Part shown: one piece after another, positions 53,599 to 64,000 of the stretch | Layout of the letters: the number at the start of each line of letters is the position of its first letter | Position numbering within the stretch: position 1 is the first letter of the stretch | The notes under the pieces: generated by a model | The model's input: the letters and a program-made list of their open reading frames with translations, nothing else | What the model was told of the DNA's origin: nothing | Database searches by the model: none | Assembly (NCBI RefSeq): GCF_036226365.1 | Contig: NZ_CP108462.1 | Location: 8,476,001 to 8,540,000 of the forward strand | Source of the DNA: Streptomyces sp. NBC_01262 | Lineage (GTDB): Bacteria; Actinomycetota; Actinomycetes; Streptomycetales; Streptomycetaceae | DNA: 64,000 nucleotides | Direction: 5' to 3' | Program-made: the position numbers and the translations under genes

Positions 53599-53655
53599 GT
53601 CACAAATGCCCGGGGCCCGGAACGCATCGCGTTCCGGGCCCCGGGCATTTGTGAC
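53599..53655. terminator. 27-bp perfect stem-loop between nusB and bldD
   Basis: Arms 53599-53625 and 53629-53655 are perfectly complementary with a 3-nt ATC loop. Runs of A and T near the stem base (AAAT/ATTT) suit termination in either direction. It probably serves both convergent genes. Confidence 0.85.
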
Positions 53656-53699
53656 GTCTGCACGCGTCCGCACCAGGGCGAACGTTTCTGCTGAGGGCG

Positions 53700-54200
53700 T
53701 CAGCCCTCGTCGTGCTGGACCGCGCGCCGTGCGTCCGCGTCCAGGACGCCCCAGCTGATGAGCTGGTCGGTCAGGACGGACGGCGACTGGTCGTAGATCA
53801 CAGCGAGGGTGCGCAGGTCGTCCTGGCGGATCGAGAGCACCTTGCCGTTGTAGTCGCCGCGCTGGCTCTGGATGGTGGCGGCGTAGCGCTGCAGCGGGCC
53901 GGCCTTGTCGGACGGCACCTGGGAGAGCCGCTCAAGGTCGAGGACGAGCTTCGGCGGCGGCTCGGCCGCGCCACCGGGCGCGGAGCCGGGCAGGAGCTCC
54001 TGCACCGGGACGCCGTAGAAGTCGGCGAGCTCGGCAAGGCGCTGTACGGTCACGGCGCGGTCGCCGCGCTCGTACGAGCCGACCACCACAGCCTTCCAGC
54101 GGCCCTGGGACTTCTCCTCGACGCCATGGAGGGAGAGTCCCTGCTGTGTGCGGATGGCGCGGAGCTTGGCTCCGAGCTGCTTGGCGTAATCGCTGGACAT
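53700..54200 (-). CDS. bldD: developmental transcriptional repressor BldD
   Basis: A 166-residue DNA-binding master regulator of Streptomyces development. The XRE-type helix-turn-helix occupies residues 6-70 ('RTQQGLSLHGVEEKSQGRW', 'YERGDRAVT'). The cyclic-di-GMP-binding signature RxD-X8-RxxD is exact: Arg114-Asp116 and Arg125-Asp128. Binding of tetrameric c-di-GMP dimerises the protein and lets it repress sporulation genes in vegetative growth (established for S. coelicolor and S. venezuelae). ATG start. Two BldD-consensus boxes lie upstream of the gene, fitting its known autoregulation. Confidence 0.98.
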   Translation of the reverse strand: MSSDYAKQLGAKLRAIRTQQGLSLHGVEEKSQGRWKAVVVGSYERGDRAVTVQRLAELADFYGVPVQELLPGSAPGGAAEPPPKLVLDLERLSQVPSDKAGPLQRYAATIQSQRGDYNGKVLSIRQDDLRTLAVIYDQSPSVLTDQLISWGVLDADARRAVQHDEG

Positions 54201-54224
54201 AAGGCTCCCCGGACGAAAACTCGG

Positions 54225-54252
54225 TAACTCAGTGTGATGTTACGCAGCGTAA
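54225..54252. promoter_or_regulatory. pair of BldD boxes upstream of bldD
   Basis: TAAC-TCAGT-GTGA at 54225-54237 and TTAC-GCAGC-GTAA at 54240-54252 both match the published BldD consensus TNAC-N5-GTNA perfectly. Their centres are 15 bp apart. They lie 25-52 bp upstream of the bldD start, consistent with autorepression. They are also upstream of the divergent pyrR, but 190 bp away. Confidence 0.75.
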
Positions 54253-54390
54253 TTGGAATCCGTCAAGCCGAATGGGCCACACCGGTACTCCTGGGGCGTT
54301 CGATATGACCCGGTTACGGCGGTTCGCGTACCCTGTGAGCCCCTTCTGCGGGAAGATGCCCGCCACCTGCTACGGTGACAGCGTAATTCC

Positions 54391-54430
54391 GGCGTCCTTT
54401 AACGCCCGTCCTGAGAGGCGGGGAAGGAGG
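54391..54430 (+). promoter_or_regulatory. PyrR-binding leader element overlapping the pyrR ribosome-binding site
   Basis: The sequence GTCCTGAGAGGC at 54408-54419, flanked by complementary GCCC/GGGC-type bases, matches the loop recognised by PyrR in pyr leader RNAs. The strong Shine-Dalgarno AAGGAGG (54424-54430) lies immediately downstream. There is no terminator/antiterminator pair in the leader, so PyrR plus UMP probably blocks translation start, as described for mycobacteria. Confidence 0.7.
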
Positions 54431-54440
54431 TCCATTTCTG

Positions 54441-55007
54441 ATGGCCGACAGCACCGCAGCATCACCGACACCGGCACGCCCCGTCCTGGAGGCGCCGGAC
54501 ATCGCGCGGGTCCTCACCCGCATCGCCCACGAGATCGTCGAACGCGCCAAGGGCGCCGACGACGTGGTGCTCCTGGGCATTCCGACGCGTGGCGTCTTCC
54601 TCGCCCGCCGGCTCGCCGACAAACTCGCCGAGATCACCGGACGCAAGGTTCCGGTCGGCTCCCTCGACATCACCATGTACCGCGACGACCTGCGGCTCGG
54701 CCCGGTGCGCGCGCTCGCCACCACCGACATCCCGGGTGACGGGGTGGACGGCCGGCTGGTCGTCCTCGTGGACGACGTGCTCTTCTCGGGCCGCACGATC
54801 CGGGCCGCCCTCGACGCGCTGGGCGACATCGGCCGCCCGCGCGCGGTGCAGCTCGCGGTCCTGGTCGACCGCGGTCACCGCGAACTGCCGATCCGGGCCG
54901 ACTACGTCGGCAAGAACATCCCCACCTCGTTGCGCGAGACGGTGAAGGTTCAGCTGACCGAGGAGGACGGCCGCGACACCGTCCTGCTGGGCTCCCGCGA
55001 CCAGTAG
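54441..55007 (+). CDS. pyrR: bifunctional pyr operon regulator/uracil phosphoribosyltransferase PyrR
   Basis: A 188-residue phosphoribosyltransferase-fold RNA-binding protein. The PRPP loop is 'VVLVDDVLFSGRTIRAAL' near residue 107-124, and 'LLGIPTRGVFLARRLA' and 'SLDITMYRDDL' are PyrR landmarks. It binds the leader RNA when UMP is high and lowers pyr expression. The ATG at 54441 follows AAGGAGG at ten bases. It heads the pyrimidine operon. Confidence 0.96.
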   Translation: MADSTAASPTPARPVLEAPDIARVLTRIAHEIVERAKGADDVVLLGIPTRGVFLARRLADKLAEITGRKVPVGSLDITMYRDDLRLGPVRALATTDIPGDGVDGRLVVLVDDVLFSGRTIRAALDALGDIGRPRAVQLAVLVDRGHRELPIRADYVGKNIPTSLRETVKVQLTEEDGRDTVLLGSRDQ

Positions 55008-55088
55008 CGCCCCAGCGCCCGTCCTCCCCGGGTTCCGCCCGGGATTCCGCGTGCCCTCGCCCGAAAACTTCTTCTGGGAGCTGACCCG

Positions 55089-56066
55089 ATGAAGCGCCAC
55101 CTCATCTCGGCTGCGGACCTCACCCGCGACGACGCCATCCTGGTCCTCGACACCGCCGAGGAAATGGCCCGCGTCGCCGGCCGGCCGATCAAGAAACTGC
55201 CGACCCTGCGCGGCCGGACCGTCGTCAACCTCTTCTTCGAGGACTCGACCCGCACCCGCATCTCGTTCGAGGCCGCCGCCAAGCGGCTGTCCGCCGACGT
55301 CATCAACTTCTCCGCCAAGGGATCCTCGGTCGCCAAGGGGGAGTCCCTCAAGGACACCGCCCTGACCCTGGAGGCCATGGGCGCCGACGCCGTCGTCATC
55401 CGCCACCACTCCTCCGGCGCCCCGCACCGCCTCGCCAACTCCGGCTGGATCAACAGCTCGGTGGTCAACGCGGGCGACGGCACCCACGAGCACCCCACCC
55501 AGGCGCTGCTGGACGCCTTCACGATGCGCCGCCACCTGTCCGGCCCGGGCCGCGACCTGGCCGGCCGCCGGATCACGATCGTCGGCGACATCCTGCACGG
55601 CCGGGTCGCCCGCTCCAACGTCCTGCTGCTGAACACCCTGGGCGCCGAGGTCACCCTGGTGGCCCCGCCCACGCTGCTGCCCATCGGCGTCGAGACCTGG
55701 CCCTGCGAGATCTCGTACGACCTGGACAGCGTGCTGGCCAAGTCCGACGCCGTGATGATGCTCCGCGTCCAGCGCGAGCGCATGAACGCCGCCTTCTTCC
55801 CCACCGAGCGCGAGTACGCCCGCCGCTACGGCCTGGACGGCACGCGCATGGCGGCTCTGCCCGAGCACGCCATCGTCATGCACCCCGGCCCGATGAACCG
55901 CGGCATGGAGATCACCGCCGAGGTGGCCGACTCCCCGCGCTGCACGGCCGTCGAGCAGGTCGCCAACGGCGTGAGCACGCGCATGGCGGTGCTGTACCTG
56001 CTGCTGGGCGGCAGCGAGCCGGCCATCACCACTTCCCGCACTTCCCGCACCGAGGAGAGCAAGTGA
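55089..56066 (+). CDS. pyrB: aspartate carbamoyltransferase catalytic subunit
   Basis: A 325-residue transcarbamoylase joining carbamoyl phosphate and aspartate. The carbamoyl-phosphate motif is 'STRTRISFE' near residue 57-65; 'HEHPTQALLD' near 138 and 'GPMNRGMEI' near 272 are further active-site elements. No regulatory subunit gene (pyrI) is present. ATG start after GGGAG. The stop overlaps pyrC by GTGA, which suggests an ATCase-dihydroorotase complex as in other bacteria with this arrangement. Confidence 0.97.
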   Translation: MKRHLISAADLTRDDAILVLDTAEEMARVAGRPIKKLPTLRGRTVVNLFFEDSTRTRISFEAAAKRLSADVINFSAKGSSVAKGESLKDTALTLEAMGADAVVIRHHSSGAPHRLANSGWINSSVVNAGDGTHEHPTQALLDAFTMRRHLSGPGRDLAGRRITIVGDILHGRVARSNVLLLNTLGAEVTLVAPPTLLPIGVETWPCEISYDLDSVLAKSDAVMMLRVQRERMNAAFFPTEREYARRYGLDGTRMAALPEHAIVMHPGPMNRGMEITAEVADSPRCTAVEQVANGVSTRMAVLYLLLGGSEPAITTSRTSRTEESK

Positions 56067-57382
56067 GCACCACCAAGATCCTGATCCGGGGCGCGAAGAT
56101 CCTCGGCGGCGAGCCGCAGGACGTACTGATCGACGGCGAGACCATCGCCGCCGTCACTCCATCCGATATCGCCCTGGCGGGCGGTGGCGGCCTGGAGGCC
56201 GGGGACGCCGCTGTCGTCGAGGCCGGCGGAAAGATCCTGCTGCCGGGCCTGGTCGACCTCCACACCCACCTGCGCGAGCCGGGCCGCGAGGACTCCGAGA
56301 CGGTCCTGACCGGCACGCGCGCGGCGGCCGTCGGCGGCTACACGGCCGTGCACGCAATGGCGAACACCTTCCCGGTCGCCGACACCGCCGGCGTCGTCGA
56401 GCAGGTCTGGCGGCTCGGCAGGGAGTCCGGCTACTGCGACGTGCAGCCGGTCGGCGCCGTCACCGTGGGCCTGGAGGGCAAGCAGCTCGCCGAGCTGGGC
56501 GCCATGGCCGACTCGGCCGCCGGGGTGCGGGTCTTCTCGGACGACGGCAAGTGCGTGGACGACGCCGTGATCATGCGCCGGGCGCTGGAGTACGTGAAGG
56601 CCTTCGACGGGGTCGTCGCGCAGCACGCGCAGGAGCCGCGGCTGACCGAGGGCGCGCAGATGAACGAGGGCGTGGTCTCCGGCGAGCTGGGGCTGCGCGG
56701 CTGGCCGGCGGTGGCCGAGGAGTCGATCATCGCCCGCGATGTCCTGCTCGCCGCGCATGTCGGCTCGCGCGTGCACATCTGCCACCTGTCGACCGCCGGG
56801 TCGGTGGAGATCGTCCGCTGGGCCAAGTCCAAGGGCTGGGACGTGACCGCCGAGGTCACCCCCCACCACCTGCTGCTCACCGACGAGCTGGTGCGCTCCT
56901 ACGACCCGGTCTACAAGGTGAACCCGCCGCTGCGCACCGAGGCCGACGTCATGGCCCTGCGCGAGGCGCTGGCCGACGGCACGATCGACTGCGTCGCCAC
57001 CGACCACGCCCCGCACCCGCACGAGGACAAGGACTGCGAGTGGGCTGCGGCCGCCATGGGCATGGTGGGCCTGGAGACGGCGCTGTCGGTGGTCCAGCAC
57101 ACGATGGTCGACACCGGCCTGCTGGACTGGGCGGGCGTCGCCGACCGCATGTCGTGGCGCCCGGCCGCCATCGGCCGCCTCGCAGGGCACGGCCGGCCCG
57201 TCTCGGCTGGTGAGCCCGCCAACCTCACCCTGGTCGATCCGGCATACCGTGGAGTGGTGAATCCCGCGGGCTTCGCCTCCCGCAGCCGCAACACCCCGTA
57301 CGTGGGCATCGAGCTGCCGGGCCAGGTGATCGCCACGTTCCTGCGGGGCAAGGCGACGGTCATGGACGGGAAGCTCACGTGA
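56063..57382 (+). CDS. pyrC: dihydroorotase
   Basis: A 439-residue class I dihydroorotase. Zinc ligands are visible in 'DLHTHLREPG' near residue 69, with others in 'AQHAQEPRL' near 185, 'VHICHLSTAG' near 240 and the Asp in 'CVATDHAPH' near 312. It cyclises carbamoyl aspartate to dihydroorotate. The GTG start overlaps the pyrB stop, and the stop overlaps the next gene (GTGA). Confidence 0.97.
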   Translation: MSTTKILIRGAKILGGEPQDVLIDGETIAAVTPSDIALAGGGGLEAGDAAVVEAGGKILLPGLVDLHTHLREPGREDSETVLTGTRAAAVGGYTAVHAMANTFPVADTAGVVEQVWRLGRESGYCDVQPVGAVTVGLEGKQLAELGAMADSAAGVRVFSDDGKCVDDAVIMRRALEYVKAFDGVVAQHAQEPRLTEGAQMNEGVVSGELGLRGWPAVAEESIIARDVLLAAHVGSRVHICHLSTAGSVEIVRWAKSKGWDVTAEVTPHHLLLTDELVRSYDPVYKVNPPLRTEADVMALREALADGTIDCVATDHAPHPHEDKDCEWAAAAMGMVGLETALSVVQHTMVDTGLLDWAGVADRMSWRPAAIGRLAGHGRPVSAGEPANLTLVDPAYRGVVNPAGFASRSRNTPYVGIELPGQVIATFLRGKATVMDGKLT

Positions 57383-57942
57383 CACCTCTGGTTTTCATCG
57401 CTGAGGCGAAGGAGTCGGCGCAGGTCACCGACTGGTCCGACCGAATCGGCTGGATCGTCGGCCTGCTGCTCTTCATCACCCTCCTGTACTGGCTGATGCG
57501 CCAGGGCTGGAAGTGGCGCGGCACCCTCCAGAGCGGCCTGCCCGAGCTGCCCCCGGCGCCGGAGGAGCCCGGTGAGCCGAAGCTGACGCTCAGCGGCCGC
57601 TACCACGGCTCCACCACGGCCGGGCAGTGGCTGGACCGCATCGTCGCCCACGGTCTGGGCACCCGCAGCCGCGTCGAGCTCACCCTCACCGACGCCGGCC
57701 TGGACGTCGTACGCCCCGGGGCCACCGACTTCTTCGTCCCCGCCGAGCAGCTGCGCGGCGCACGCCTCGACAAGGGCATCGCCGGCAAGGTCCTCACCGA
57801 GGGCGGCCTGCTGGTCGTCACCTGGGCCCACGGCGACAAGCTGATCGACTCCGGTTTCCGCTCCGACCGGTCGGCCGAGCACGCCGACTGGGTCGAAGCC
57901 ATCAACACCCTGAACATCTCGACGGAAGGCGCCGCACGATGA
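57379..57942 (+). CDS. conserved pyr-operon membrane protein (PH-like domain)
   Basis: A 187-residue protein with a single membrane segment (about 24-42, 'GWIVGLLLFITLLYWLM') followed by a soluble domain (about 65-180) with alternating strands that resembles bacterial PH-like domains ('RSRVELTLTDAGLDVVR', 'GKVLTEGGLLVVTW'). GTG start overlapping pyrC and stop overlapping carA by 4 bp each. From memory the mycobacterial operon has an equivalent (Rv1382) in the same slot. The function is unknown; tight coupling suggests a link to pyrimidine synthesis or membrane tethering of its enzymes. Confidence 0.8.
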   Translation: MTPLVFIAEAKESAQVTDWSDRIGWIVGLLLFITLLYWLMRQGWKWRGTLQSGLPELPPAPEEPGEPKLTLSGRYHGSTTAGQWLDRIVAHGLGTRSRVELTLTDAGLDVVRPGATDFFVPAEQLRGARLDKGIAGKVLTEGGLLVVTWAHGDKLIDSGFRSDRSAEHADWVEAINTLNISTEGAAR

Positions 57943-59100
57943 CGACCTCCACCAAGGGGGCCAGGACCCCCGCCGTACTCGTCCTGGAGGACGGCCGCAG
58001 CTTCCGCGGCCGCGCTTACGGGGCCGTGGGGGAGACCTTCGGCGAAGCGGTGTTCTCCACCGGCATGACCGGCTACCAGGAGACCCTGACCGACCCGTCC
58101 TACCACCGCCAGGTGGTCGTCATGACGGCCCCGCACGTCGGCAACACCGGCGTCAACGACGAGGACCCGGAGTCGTCCCGCATCTGGGTCGCCGGGTACG
58201 TCGTGCGCGACCCCGCGCGCGTGCCGTCCAACTGGCGCTCGGTGCGCACGCTGGACGAGGAGCTCGTCAAGCAGGGCGTCGTCGGCATCAGCGGCATCGA
58301 CACCCGCGCGCTCACCCGCCACCTGCGCGAGCGGGGCGCCATGCGCGTGGGCATCTTCTCCGGCGAGGCCGTCGCGGACGAGGCGAGCCTGCTGGAGCGC
58401 GTACGGCAGTCCCCGCAGATGAAGGGCGCGAACCTTTCGGCGGAGGTCGCCACAAGCGAGACGTATGTCGTCCCGGCCATCGGCGAGAAGCGCTTCACCG
58501 TCGCCGCCATCGACCTCGGCATCAAGGGCATGACCCCGCACCGCATGGCCGAGCGCGGCATCGAGGTGCACGTCCTGCCCGCCACCGCCACCGTGGACGA
58601 CGTCTACGCGGTCCGGCCGGACGGCGTCTTCCTGTCCAACGGCCCCGGCGACCCGGCGACGGCCGACCTCACGACCGTGAAGGGCGTCCTGGAGCGCAGG
58701 ACCCCGCTGTTCGGGATCTGCTTCGGCAACCAGCTGCTCGGCCGGGCGCTCGGCTTCGGCACGTACAAGCTGAAGTACGGCCACCGGGGCATCAACCAGC
58801 CCGTCCAGGACCGCACCACCGGCAAGGTCGAGGTCACCGCGCACAACCACGGCTTCGCCGTGGACGCGCCGCTCGACACGGTCTCCGACACCCCCTACGG
58901 CCGCGCCGAGGTCTCCCACGTCTGCCTCAACGACAACGTGGTGGAAGGCCTCCAGCTGCTCGACCAGCCGGCCTTCAGCGTCCAGTACCACCCCGAGGCG
59001 GCGGCGGGCCCGCATGACGCGGCCTACCTGTTCGACCGTTTCGTCGAGCTCATGCGAGACGAACAAGACAAGCAGAGCGTGACTCTCATGGAGGGCCAGC

Positions 59101-59108
<8 letters not shown>
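57939..59108 (+). CDS. carA: carbamoyl-phosphate synthase small (glutaminase) subunit
   Basis: A 389-residue amidotransferase subunit that supplies ammonia to CarB. The N-terminal domain has 'GMTGYQETLTDPSY' near residue 42, and the class I glutaminase domain has the nucleophile in 'GICFGNQLLG' (Cys about 263) and the His-Glu pair in 'VQYHPEAAAGP' near 349. ATG at 57939 overlaps the upstream stop; the stop overlaps carB by 8 bp. It serves both pyrimidine and arginine synthesis. Confidence 0.97.
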
Positions 59109-62412
<3,304 letters not shown>

Positions 62413-62520
62413 GCCCGGGGTCCGGGGCGGAGCCCCCACGCGGCGCCAGCCGCAAATCGACTGGGTCGGGAAGGGGCGGGGTGGGGGAGATCCCCCCGTC
62501 CGCCCGCACCCCACGACGAA
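62413..62520. repeat. GC-rich multi-hairpin repeat in the carB-pyrD gap
   Basis: Contains GGGGTCCGGGGCGGAGCCCC (hairpin 62424-62436), a GCGGC/GCCGC hairpin (62440-62453) and a GGGGGAGATCCCCC hairpin near 62483-62496. The first block is a motif I recognise from many Streptomyces intergenic regions. It may dampen read-through from carB into pyrD, which has only a weak ribosome-binding site. Confidence 0.6.
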
Positions 62521-62537
62521 CAGGTAGAACCACCCGC

Positions 62538-63617
62538 ATGTACCCGCTCCTCTTCCGGCTCCTCTTCCGCCGGCTCGACCCCGAACGCGCCCACCACCTC
62601 GCCTTCGGCTGGATCCGCCTCGCAGCCCGCATCCCAGTGCTGCGCACCGCACTGCACCGGTTGCTCGGCGCCGGAAACCGGAGCCTGCGCGTCGAGGCCC
62701 TCGGTCTGGAATTCGACGGCCCGTTCGGCCTTGCCGCCGGCTTCGACAAGAACGCGGTCGGCATCGACGGCCTCGCCATGCTGGGCTTCGACCACGTCGA
62801 GATCGGCACCGTCACCGCGCACCCCCAGCCCGGCAACCCCAAGAAGCGGCTGTTCCGCCTGGTCGAGGACCGGGCGCTGATCAACCGGATGGGCTTCAAC
62901 AACGAGGGCTCGGCGGCGGTGGCCGCCCGCCTGGCCGCCCGTCGCGCGGCGTTCGAGACCACCGTCGGTGTCAACATCGGCAAGACCAAGCTCACCCCCG
63001 AGGCTGAAGCGGTCGCCGATTACGTCACGTCGGCCGAACGGCTGGCGCCGCACGCCGACTACATGGTCGTCAACGTGTCGTCGCCCAACACCCCCGGTCT
63101 GCGCGACCTCCAGGCCGTCAGCCACCTGCGCCCCCTGCTCACCGCGGTGCGGGCCGCCGCGGGCGCCGTGCCGCTGCTCGTCAAGATCGCGCCGGACCTC
63201 GCGGACGAGGACGTGGACGCGGTGGCGGACCTGGCCGTGGAGCTGGGCCTGGACGGGATCATCGCCACGAACACCACGATCGCGCGCGACGGCCTCGGCC
63301 TGACCTCGGATCCGTCCGTGGTCAATGAGACCGGGGGGCTGTCCGGTGCGCCGCTGAAAGCCCGGTCGCTCGAAGTGCTCGCCCGCCTGTACGCCCGCGT
63401 GGGGGACCGGATCACGCTTGTCGGCGTGGGCGGCGTGGAGACGGGCGAGGACGTCTGGCAGCGGATCCTCGCGGGTGCCACGCTGGTGCAGGGCTACAGC
63501 GCGTTCGTGTACGAGGGCCCGTTCTGGTGCCGGCGTATCCACCGGGAGCTCGCGGAACTCCTCGCGCAGAGCCCGTACGCCACCGTCCGGGAAGCCGTTG
63601 GAAAGGAAACCGCATGA
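62538..63617 (+). CDS. pyrD: quinone-dependent dihydroorotate dehydrogenase (class 2)
   Basis: A 359-residue FMN enzyme oxidising dihydroorotate to orotate. The N-terminal ~45 residues form the helical membrane-associating extension of class 2 enzymes. 'GLAAGFDKNA' (about 60), 'NRMGFNNEG', and 'NVSSPNTPGLRDLQ' with the class 2 catalytic Ser follow, then 'GATLVQGYSAFVYEGP' near the end. ATG at 62538, after a repeat-filled gap. The stop overlaps pyrF by ATGA. Confidence 0.96.
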   Translation: MYPLLFRLLFRRLDPERAHHLAFGWIRLAARIPVLRTALHRLLGAGNRSLRVEALGLEFDGPFGLAAGFDKNAVGIDGLAMLGFDHVEIGTVTAHPQPGNPKKRLFRLVEDRALINRMGFNNEGSAAVAARLAARRAAFETTVGVNIGKTKLTPEAEAVADYVTSAERLAPHADYMVVNVSSPNTPGLRDLQAVSHLRPLLTAVRAAAGAVPLLVKIAPDLADEDVDAVADLAVELGLDGIIATNTTIARDGLGLTSDPSVVNETGGLSGAPLKARSLEVLARLYARVGDRITLVGVGGVETGEDVWQRILAGATLVQGYSAFVYEGPFWCRRIHRELAELLAQSPYATVREAVGKETA

Positions 63618-64000
63618 GCCTGGAACCCTTCGGCGTGCGCCTGCGCCGCGCCATGGACACGCGCGGGCCGCTGTGCGTGGGCATCGACCCGCACGCCTCG
63701 CTGCTGACCGCGTGGGGCCTGAACGACGACGTGGCGGGGCTGGAGACCTTCACGTACACCGTGGTGGAGGCGCTGGCCGACCGGGTGGCGGTGCTGAAGC
63801 CGCAGAGCGCGTTCTTCGAGCGGTTCGGGTCACGCGGGATCGCCGTACTGGAGCGGGCGGTGGCCAGGGCCCGGGAGGCGGGGGCGCTGGTGCTGATGGA
63901 CGCCAAGCGCGGCGACATCGGCTCGACCATGGGGGCCTACGCGTCGACGTACCTGGACAAGGACTCGCCGCTGTTCTCGGACGCGCTGACGGTGAGCCCG
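63614..64000 (+). CDS. pyrF: orotidine 5'-phosphate decarboxylase, 3' end beyond the window
   Basis: The first 129 codons only; the window ends before the stop. The residues 'CVGIDPHASLL' near 23 and 'LMDAKRGDIGST' near 97 contain the catalytic Asp-x-Lys-x-x-Asp set. The sequence fits the longer bacterial OMP decarboxylase type. It catalyses the last step to UMP. The ATG overlaps the pyrD stop, so it is co-translated with pyrD. No pyrE gene is seen in the window. Confidence 0.95.
   Translation, partial: MSLEPFGVRLRRAMDTRGPLCVGIDPHASLLTAWGLNDDVAGLETFTYTVVEALADRVAVLKPQSAFFERFGSRGIAVLERAVARAREAGALVLMDAKRGDIGSTMGAYASTYLDKDSPLFSDALTVSP

Overview
The window is a 64 kb stretch of chromosome from a Streptomyces (or very close relative). 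The evidence is about 70% GC with strongly GC-biased third codon positions, frequent GTG/TTG starts, many 1-4 bp stop/start overlaps, the developmental regulator gene bldD beside nusB, a phosphatidylinositol-mannoside gene set, and several GC-rich palindromic repeats that I recognise from Streptomyces intergenic DNA. From memory, the gene order thrS-HIT-pgsA-acyltransferase-pimA-pdxS-pdxT-yebC-ruvCAB-yajC-secDF-apt-relA-ppi-glyoxalase-like-hisS-rarA-alaS-ruvX-mltG-aroE-aroCKB-M24 peptidase-efp-nusB and pyrR-pyrB-pyrC-x-carA-carB is also that of Mycobacterium tuberculosis. This is therefore an ancient actinobacterial backbone with a few Streptomyces insertions.

Layout. 137-1896: a DUF4365 protein coupled to an unknown protein. 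2003-4640: thrS and a HIT protein. 4660-8812 (minus): an unknown membrane protein and an EF-G-like paralogue. 9064-11824: pgsA, an acyltransferase and pimA, an overlapping phosphatidylinositol-mannoside unit. 11787-18467: an insertion relative to the mycobacterial order, with an XRE/TPR regulator (minus), a TPR-like protein, an amino-acid/amine permease, a copper amine oxidase and a LemA-like protein. 18575-20199: pdxS/pdxT (PLP synthase). 20263-23469: yebC and ruvCAB. 23604-27055: yajC-secD-secF. 27068-30209: apt and relA. 30383-32617 (minus): a DUF349 protein and an exported cyclophilin. 32783-36873: MBL hydrolase, hisS, VKOR, rarA. 36878-38424: a DUF2470 gene and rpsD, divergent across an iron box. 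38412-40601 (minus): an NB-ARC/TPR protein. 40774-46519: two small DUF genes, alaS, ruvX, mltG. 46563-51173: aroE, aroC-aroK-aroB and a P-loop protein. 51171-51347: a 177-bp hairpin repeat. 51421-53579: M24 peptidase-like gene, efp, nusB. 53700-54200 (minus): bldD. 54441 to the end: pyrR-pyrB-pyrC-(membrane protein)-carA-carB-pyrD-pyrF, with pyrF cut by the window edge.

How it works together. The window holds the complete de novo pyrimidine route to UMP except the distal end of pyrF and pyrE (not seen), headed by a PyrR-type RNA element overlapping the pyrR ribosome-binding site. It also holds four shikimate-pathway genes, the PLP synthase pair, the Holliday-junction machinery, the SecDF-YajC export accessory complex, and the stringent-response enzyme with its purine-salvage neighbour apt. 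Regulation that can be read directly includes two perfect matches to the BldD consensus upstream of bldD, an iron box in the DUF2470/rpsD gap, and strong hairpin terminators at most convergent junctions (the one between nusB and bldD is a perfect 27-bp stem).

There are no rRNA or tRNA genes, CRISPR arrays, phages or complete insertion sequences that I can see. No gap between genes exceeds about 300 bases. The most unusual items are the M24 peptidase with three altered metal ligands, the EF-G paralogue lacking consensus GTPase motifs, the repeat-built tail of RuvC, the MITE-like element that supplies a stop codon, and the uncharacterised DUF4365/unknown-protein pair.
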